This document shows positions 58,792-64,000 of a DNA stretch of 64,000 bases, one piece after another. The notes under the pieces are model-generated. The model was not told where the DNA came from, did no database searches, and was given only the letters and a program-made list of their open reading frames with translations. This DNA is from Luzula sylvatica. Lineage: Eukaryota; Streptophyta; Magnoliopsida; Poales; Juncaceae. The stretch lies in the NCBI GenBank assembly GCA_946800325.1, contig OX326959.1:30046527-30110526 (forward strand). Reading direction: 5' to 3'. The position numbers were made by a program, and so were the translations under genes. Position 1 is the first letter of the stretch; the number at the start of each line of letters is the position of its first letter.

Positions 58792-61266
58792 CTAGCATTA
58801 CCCCCGCGCAATTGCGCGGGGCTGTTCGGGTTTATAAGTAATGTAGTTGAAAAAAATTGTTGTTCGTTTTGTGTATGTGATTTTCTTTTTGTAATCATTA
58901 TTATATGTGTAATTTAGTGTGTTGTGTGCGAGTGAAATTTTGTAGCAAAAATCGTTTGAAAATTTTAAGAGCCGGATTTCTTGAATAATTCAAACGGTTA
59001 TTGCTAAAAAAATTATCTATATTTTATACTTCATAAGTAAAATAAGGAAAAAGAACGAATGAGTCGTCATGAAATTTATTAAGAACATAATAGTCAGAAA
59101 ACATTGCTGAAAAAAAGATTGTTTTTAATTTCACAAATCTTTAATTTCGCTACATATTTAGTACAAATATTTTTCGTCCTTTGTGTGGTCAGCCAACAAC
59201 AAAGTTTGACGATGTCATCGCTAACCGTTTCGTTCGAATCTTTAATTTAAATTATGTCATGATTATTCGCACATCCATGATTTGGTATATTTTTAACCCC
59301 CTAATTTTTTTTGGATATTAGAAAAAATTCTCTATCTTTTCGTAAACTCCCAAAAAAAAAACTCTTTACCAAACTTTTATTTTAAAATACTCCTTATGGA
59401 TGATATTAATTTTTTTTTTCCAAAATACCCTCCAAATCTCATATGTAATAATTAAAACTTATTTTTGTTATTTTTTATTAATTTTAAGAAAATTCATAAA
59501 CAATTCTTAACACGTAGTGATTTAAAAAAATTTAAATTATTACATATTTTGTTTATATAATTTTAATATTACATTCTTTATTCATAAAAAAACTAACATT
59601 AAATGATAATAAATAAACACCTTGCAAATATATTCATAGAAAATATCTATTTAAACATCTATTTTTTATTTTAGTTTTCTTTTTATGTATTTTTTAATAG
59701 TTTTGTGATATTTTATTTTTAAATATTTGCAAGATGTTCTTTTATTAATATTGTTCAACTTATTATAATTTTATTTTAGTTTTTCAAGAAAAATAATAAA
59801 GGACCAAAATGTAAATTTTAAAACTTCAGAGGACAAAAATGCAAATATAAAGGACCAAAATGTGAAAAAAGGACAAAAATATAATTTTTTTAAAAAAATA
59901 TGACCAATTTGAGGCCCTTGGACTAAAATGTAAATTTCAAAACTTCGAAGGGCCAAAATGCAAATATAAAGGACCAAAATGAGAAAAAAAGGACCAAAAT
60001 GTAAAAAAATTTCGAAAAAAGGACCAATTTGTAAATAAAAAAGTACCAAAATGGAAAAAAAAAAAGGACCCAAATGTAAATTTTTTTCGAAAAAAGGACC
60101 AATTTGTAAATCAAAAAGGACCAAAATGTAAATTTTAAAACTTCGAAGGACCAAAATGCAAATATAAAGGACCGAAATGTGATAAAAAAGGACCAAAATA
60201 TAATTTGTTTTAAAAAACAGGACCAATTTGAGGCCCCTGGACCAAAATGTGAATATTAAAATTTCGAAGGACCAAAATGCAAATATAAAGGACCAAAATG
60301 TAAAAAGAAGGACCAAAATATAATTTTTTTTTTTAATAAAAGGACCAATTTGTAAATCAAAAAGGACCAAAATGTAAACAAAATATTTTTTTTTACAAAT
60401 ATACCCCTGGTGACGTGGCTGCCTGGACTAAAATGTAAATTTCAAAACTTCGAAGGGCCAAAATGCAAATATAAAGAACCAAAATGTAAAAAAAAGGACT
60501 AAAATGTAATTTTTTTTTCGAAAAAAGGACCAAAATGCAAATATAAAGGACCGAAATGTGATAAAGAAGGACCAAAATGTAATTTTTTTTAAAAAAAGGA
60601 CCAATTTGAGGCCCCTGGACCAAAATGTGAATATTAAAACTTCGAAGGACCAAAATGCAAATATAAAGGACCAAAATGTAAAAAAAAAGGAGAAAAATGT
60701 AATTTTTTTTTTAAAAAAAGGACCAATTTGTAAATCAAAAAGGACCAAAATGTAAAAAAAAAAAAATTACGAATAGGCCCCTGCTTACGTGGCTGCACCA
60801 GGAGGCAGCAAATCCCCTTGCATTAGTATATAACCCCTGGTGACGTGGCTGCCTGGACTAAAATGTAAATTTCAAAACTTCGAAGGGCCAAAATGCAAAT
60901 ATAAAGGACCAAAATGTAAAAAAAGGACTAAAATGTAATTTTTTTTCGAAAAAAGGACCAAAATGCAAATATAAAGGACCGAAATGTGATAAAGAAGGAC
61001 CAAAATGTAATTTTTTTTTAAAAAAGGACCAATTTGAGGCCCCTGGACCAAAATGTGAATATTAAAACTTCGAAGGACCAAAATGCAAATATAAATGACC
61101 AAAATGTAAAAAAAAAGGACCAAAATATAATTTTTTTTTTAAAAAAAGGAACAATTTGTAAATCAAAAAGGACCAAAATGTAAAAAAATAAAAAAAAATT
61201 ACGAATAGGCCCCTGGTGACGTGGCTGCACCAGGAGGCAGCAAATCCCCTTGCATTAGTATATAGA
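58792..61266 (-). mobile_element. Non-autonomous Helitron, copy B
   Basis: Same element as 16723-19189: CTAG at 58792-58795, then the GC hairpin, and the minus-strand 5' end at about 61266, where the GATA repeat is one unit longer. The internal GGACCAAAATG array is conserved with small indels. Confidence 0.85.
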
Positions 61267-62316
61267 TAGATAGATTAGACGGATGAGATTGATAAAGAGG
61301 GAGAAGTTTCACGGATCGATGACGTGGCAAGAAGTGGGATCGAGGGAAATTTTCAGTTTGGTGCCGAATTCTAAACAACAGCAAGATTATTAGATTGAAT
61401 GTTGGTTAATTAAAGATGTGGCTATTTGGGTTCGGCCCATGTTACTTGACTGCACCAGAAGGGGGCTTGACCTGTTATTTTGATAAATTAACGAAAAACT
61501 AATCATATTGATAAATCAAGTCCTCCCATTTTGACCTGTTACTTATTTGTCCTTGACATTTGTCATCAGCATAACAAAATGATAAATGACTTAAATGTCA
61601 AGTATGAATTCTTTTTCGGTTTATCACTTTGTGTTTTCAGCATATTTATTCAATTGCATTAAGGACTTGGTTTTATAAGAACTGCAAATGAAATCATTCC
61701 GTTTTAATGTATAACAAATACACAACAAAATATTGATGATGCTTAACAGAAAAAAAAAAAAAAAAAAAAAAAAAGGAAAAAAAAAATTCATTGTTAACGA
61801 AAATGCAAAAATGAAATTCCTAACATTAAGTCATTTTACTAGTTTTGGTACTAAGTGATCAAATAAGTTAACGAGATCTCCATGTAAAGCTAATTTAATT
61901 CCTTCCAATTGCCAATTTCTCTTTTTTTATAAAATGTTATGTCCAAAGTTTTATATGGACTGTTTTGTTAATTTATCCATTAAAAGCGCATATTCCTTTT
62001 TTTTAAGATCTTTAAAGAAGATAATTTTTTACAATTTTAGATCATATATGGGTTTTCTTGCAATTTTCCTCAAAATAATCTGAGAAAAGATTATTGGTTG
62101 CATTTTTCATGATTAGATTCAAAATTATATATGGTTTTCAATTTAAATTATAAATACATCAGGAGAGAATGCGACGGTTAATTCAGGCCATTGGAGAGGA
62201 AATTATCCAATTCCTCCTCATAAATATAATCCTATAAATAAATTAATAAATAAATGATCCTTGTAATTTAACTAATCAGTAAAATAAATAAATAAATATT
62301 TTATTATTTAATATAC

Positions 62317-63872
62317 CATTTTGCGATTCCTGCAACCAAAGAAGAGAGAACCGAGTATCCGAGCTCTACTCCAGACTCTTTCAACGCCAACCTTTCCTGA
62401 AAAATCAAAAAATAATAAATGCATCAGAGAAGCCATTTTACAAAAATACCCAGTTGCCCTCGGTATTCTCTTCATTTGCAACCGCATTCTATAAATAAAT
62501 ATTAATTAATTCATCAAATTATTAAATTATCAACTTTATAATAATAATAATAATACCTTAATCCATGTGGAGCAGATTCCTTTGTGAACTGTACCAGAAG
62601 GTGTAGTTTTGAATACCAACGCACACGTCACGTGAATTCTCGAAGGCGCATCCTAAATAAATTTAAAAATATATAAATATTAATTTCGGTAAAAAAACAA
62701 ATTAAATAATATTTTTGTATGATGAATAAATTTAATTACTTTTGAATACCAACGCACACGTCACGTGAATTCTCGAAGGCGCATCCTAAATAAATTTAAA
62801 AATAAATAAATATTAATTTCGGTAAAAGAACAAATTAAATAATATTTTTGTATGATGAATAAATTTAATTACTTTGAGGAGGCCGAAATGGAATAATATA
62901 TGGGTTGGCGACGACGAGCGCTAGCAGCGAAGAAAATGCCAAGTGGCGGTTTTGCCGAAGGAAATTCGACCGTTACTTCTAATAAACTTCTTTGGCTCGC
63001 CACTATCCTGTCCATATTCATCCTGCCCCCCCTGAAAAATTCCAAAATTGTTAAAATGCATGATATTTAATATGGGTATATATGCAATTATGAATTATCC
63101 AAACCTTTCCAGCAGGATAAGCTATTTGAGTCTATCGGCCTCTGTAGGATCCGAGCGTGAGACCCAATGCCAGCAAAGCACTCTACAAAAATTAATTATC
63201 AGCAAAAAATAATTTTGAAATTTACAAGGGTATGAGTGAAACAAGAAAACAACGCACTTTCTTTGGGGAGTTGAGAAGGTCGACGTAACGTGCGAGAGCT
63301 TCTTTGAGACTGATTGGAGAGGGGAAAGGAGCAGCCAATCAGCCGCCGCCAAGTGGCGAGCCATCCTCCGTGTCCGAGAATAAGGTGTCAGAGGGGTAAT
63401 TGAGTAATCTCTCGGCTTCCTCGACAGTCTCGGTGTTGTTCTCTGTGTATACACCCAAATGGTCTCCAGCTTTTTAACTGTTAAAAAAAAGGAATAAATT
63501 AAATAATAACAAAAAAATTTATAAAAAAAGAATATTATAATATATTATTATTACCTTAGATTGGTGCCGGAAATGTCAAATTCCAAATGAGTGCAAGAGC
63601 GGTCCGAAGCAGGAGTGTGAAGTTCCCTTCTGACAACCACGTTCGATCTGCGAAACAAAATTACGGAAAGGGTATTCTTGATATTTCAAGTTTTCAAAGG
63701 GTATATTTGTAATTAATTAATTAATTAATTTACCTGCAAGGGTATTCTCGAAGCGGACCCCACTTTCGTCTTTATTAATAAAAACAATTATGTATTCAGG
63801 AATTGCAGCCGTGCACGTAGTTACCGAGCCTGCCACGTCATCTTCGTCTCAGAGTATTTGATCCAATTCTGG
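62317..63872 (-). pseudogene. NADPH-cytochrome P450 reductase pseudogene, copy B
   Basis: The same exon remnants as copy A but in 1.56 kb, because the Helitron is absent. Examples are ERLALKESGVELGYS (62317-62396), the [11 protein letters not shown] exon (62557-62652) with its partial tandem copy, [23 protein letters not shown] and its stop, [10 protein letters not shown], and PELDQIL and its stop (near 63872). The shared stops show the gene was already dead before the duplication. Copy B shows the pre-insertion layout and is the better template for comparison with functional genes. Confidence 0.93.
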
Positions 63873-64000
63873 ACATAATGAAGAGGGTCTTTTTGTAAAT
63901 TTCGCAATGATTAATAACAAGGAGGGGCTCACCTGCCATACACCTGCACATATACACAAAAAACATAAACATATATACATTGAAATATATACTAACTTAT
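63873..64000. other. Sequence upstream of the reductase remnant, copy B
   Basis: Matches 26267-26394. Nothing further recognised before the window ends. Confidence 0.5.

Larger units (their letters stand above)
49646..64000 (+). repeat. Copy B of the large direct duplication (runs off the window)
   Basis: Near-identical to 7263-26394. It differs by a 27-bp tandem gain near 50255, a 12-bp repeat unit in the retroposon, longer TA and GA microsatellites, scattered substitutions, and the absence of the MITE, SINE and Helitron found in copy A. It contains only the right part of the Mutator-like MITE (49646-49933). Small open frames repeat those of copy A. Confidence 0.95.

Overview
The window looks like gene-poor, repeat-rich nuclear DNA of a flowering plant, probably a eudicot. 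The signs are about 70% or more AT, plant-type Helitrons with GC hairpins at their 3' ends, a tRNA-derived SINE, hAT and Mutator-like MITEs, long microsatellites, and gene remnants that read as plant proteins split by GT..AG introns. I found no intact protein-coding gene, no tRNA or rRNA gene and no CRISPR array. The long open frames come from minisatellites or mobile elements.

The dominant structure is a near-identical direct duplication. Bases 7263-26394 (copy A) recur at 49646-64000 (copy B), which is cut off by the window edge. The spacing fits a head-to-tail tandem duplication with a unit of about 42.4 kb, or a second haplotype joined into the assembly. The left breakpoint lies inside a Mutator-like MITE (7115-7550). 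The junction at 49541-49646 carries shuffled short repeats. Three insertions are present only in A, each with a precise empty site in B: a 393-bp MITE (15391-15783), a 164-bp SINE with a 15-bp target duplication (19321-19484), and a 4294-bp Helitron (20916-25209). With the microsatellite differences, they account for almost all of the length difference between the copies.

Both copies hold, in order: the MITE end, a hAT element, a GC-rich retroposon with poly(A) and a 13-bp target duplication, an unrecognised spliced exon, TA and GA microsatellites, a reverse-strand Helitron filled with tandem repeats, and a broken NADPH-cytochrome P450 reductase gene on the minus strand. The A-only Helitron sits in an intron of that pseudogene and carries pieces of a bZIP transcription factor gene and a CASTOR/POLLUX-type ion channel gene. 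A second reductase fragment lies on the plus strand at 34110-34365 and contains parts that the first lacks.

Other regions: three GC-rich minisatellites with similar architecture (1698-2834, 27927-28365, 46080-46430), the first and third inside an inverted low-copy repeat; a pair of divergent LTR-like sequences of about 1.25 kb (28874-32746); a third Helitron (about 41151-42361); a zinc-knuckle retroelement fragment (43728-44185); and a hAT element nested inside a Mutator-like MITE (47682-48820). The remainder is AT-rich sequence with no gene I could recognise.
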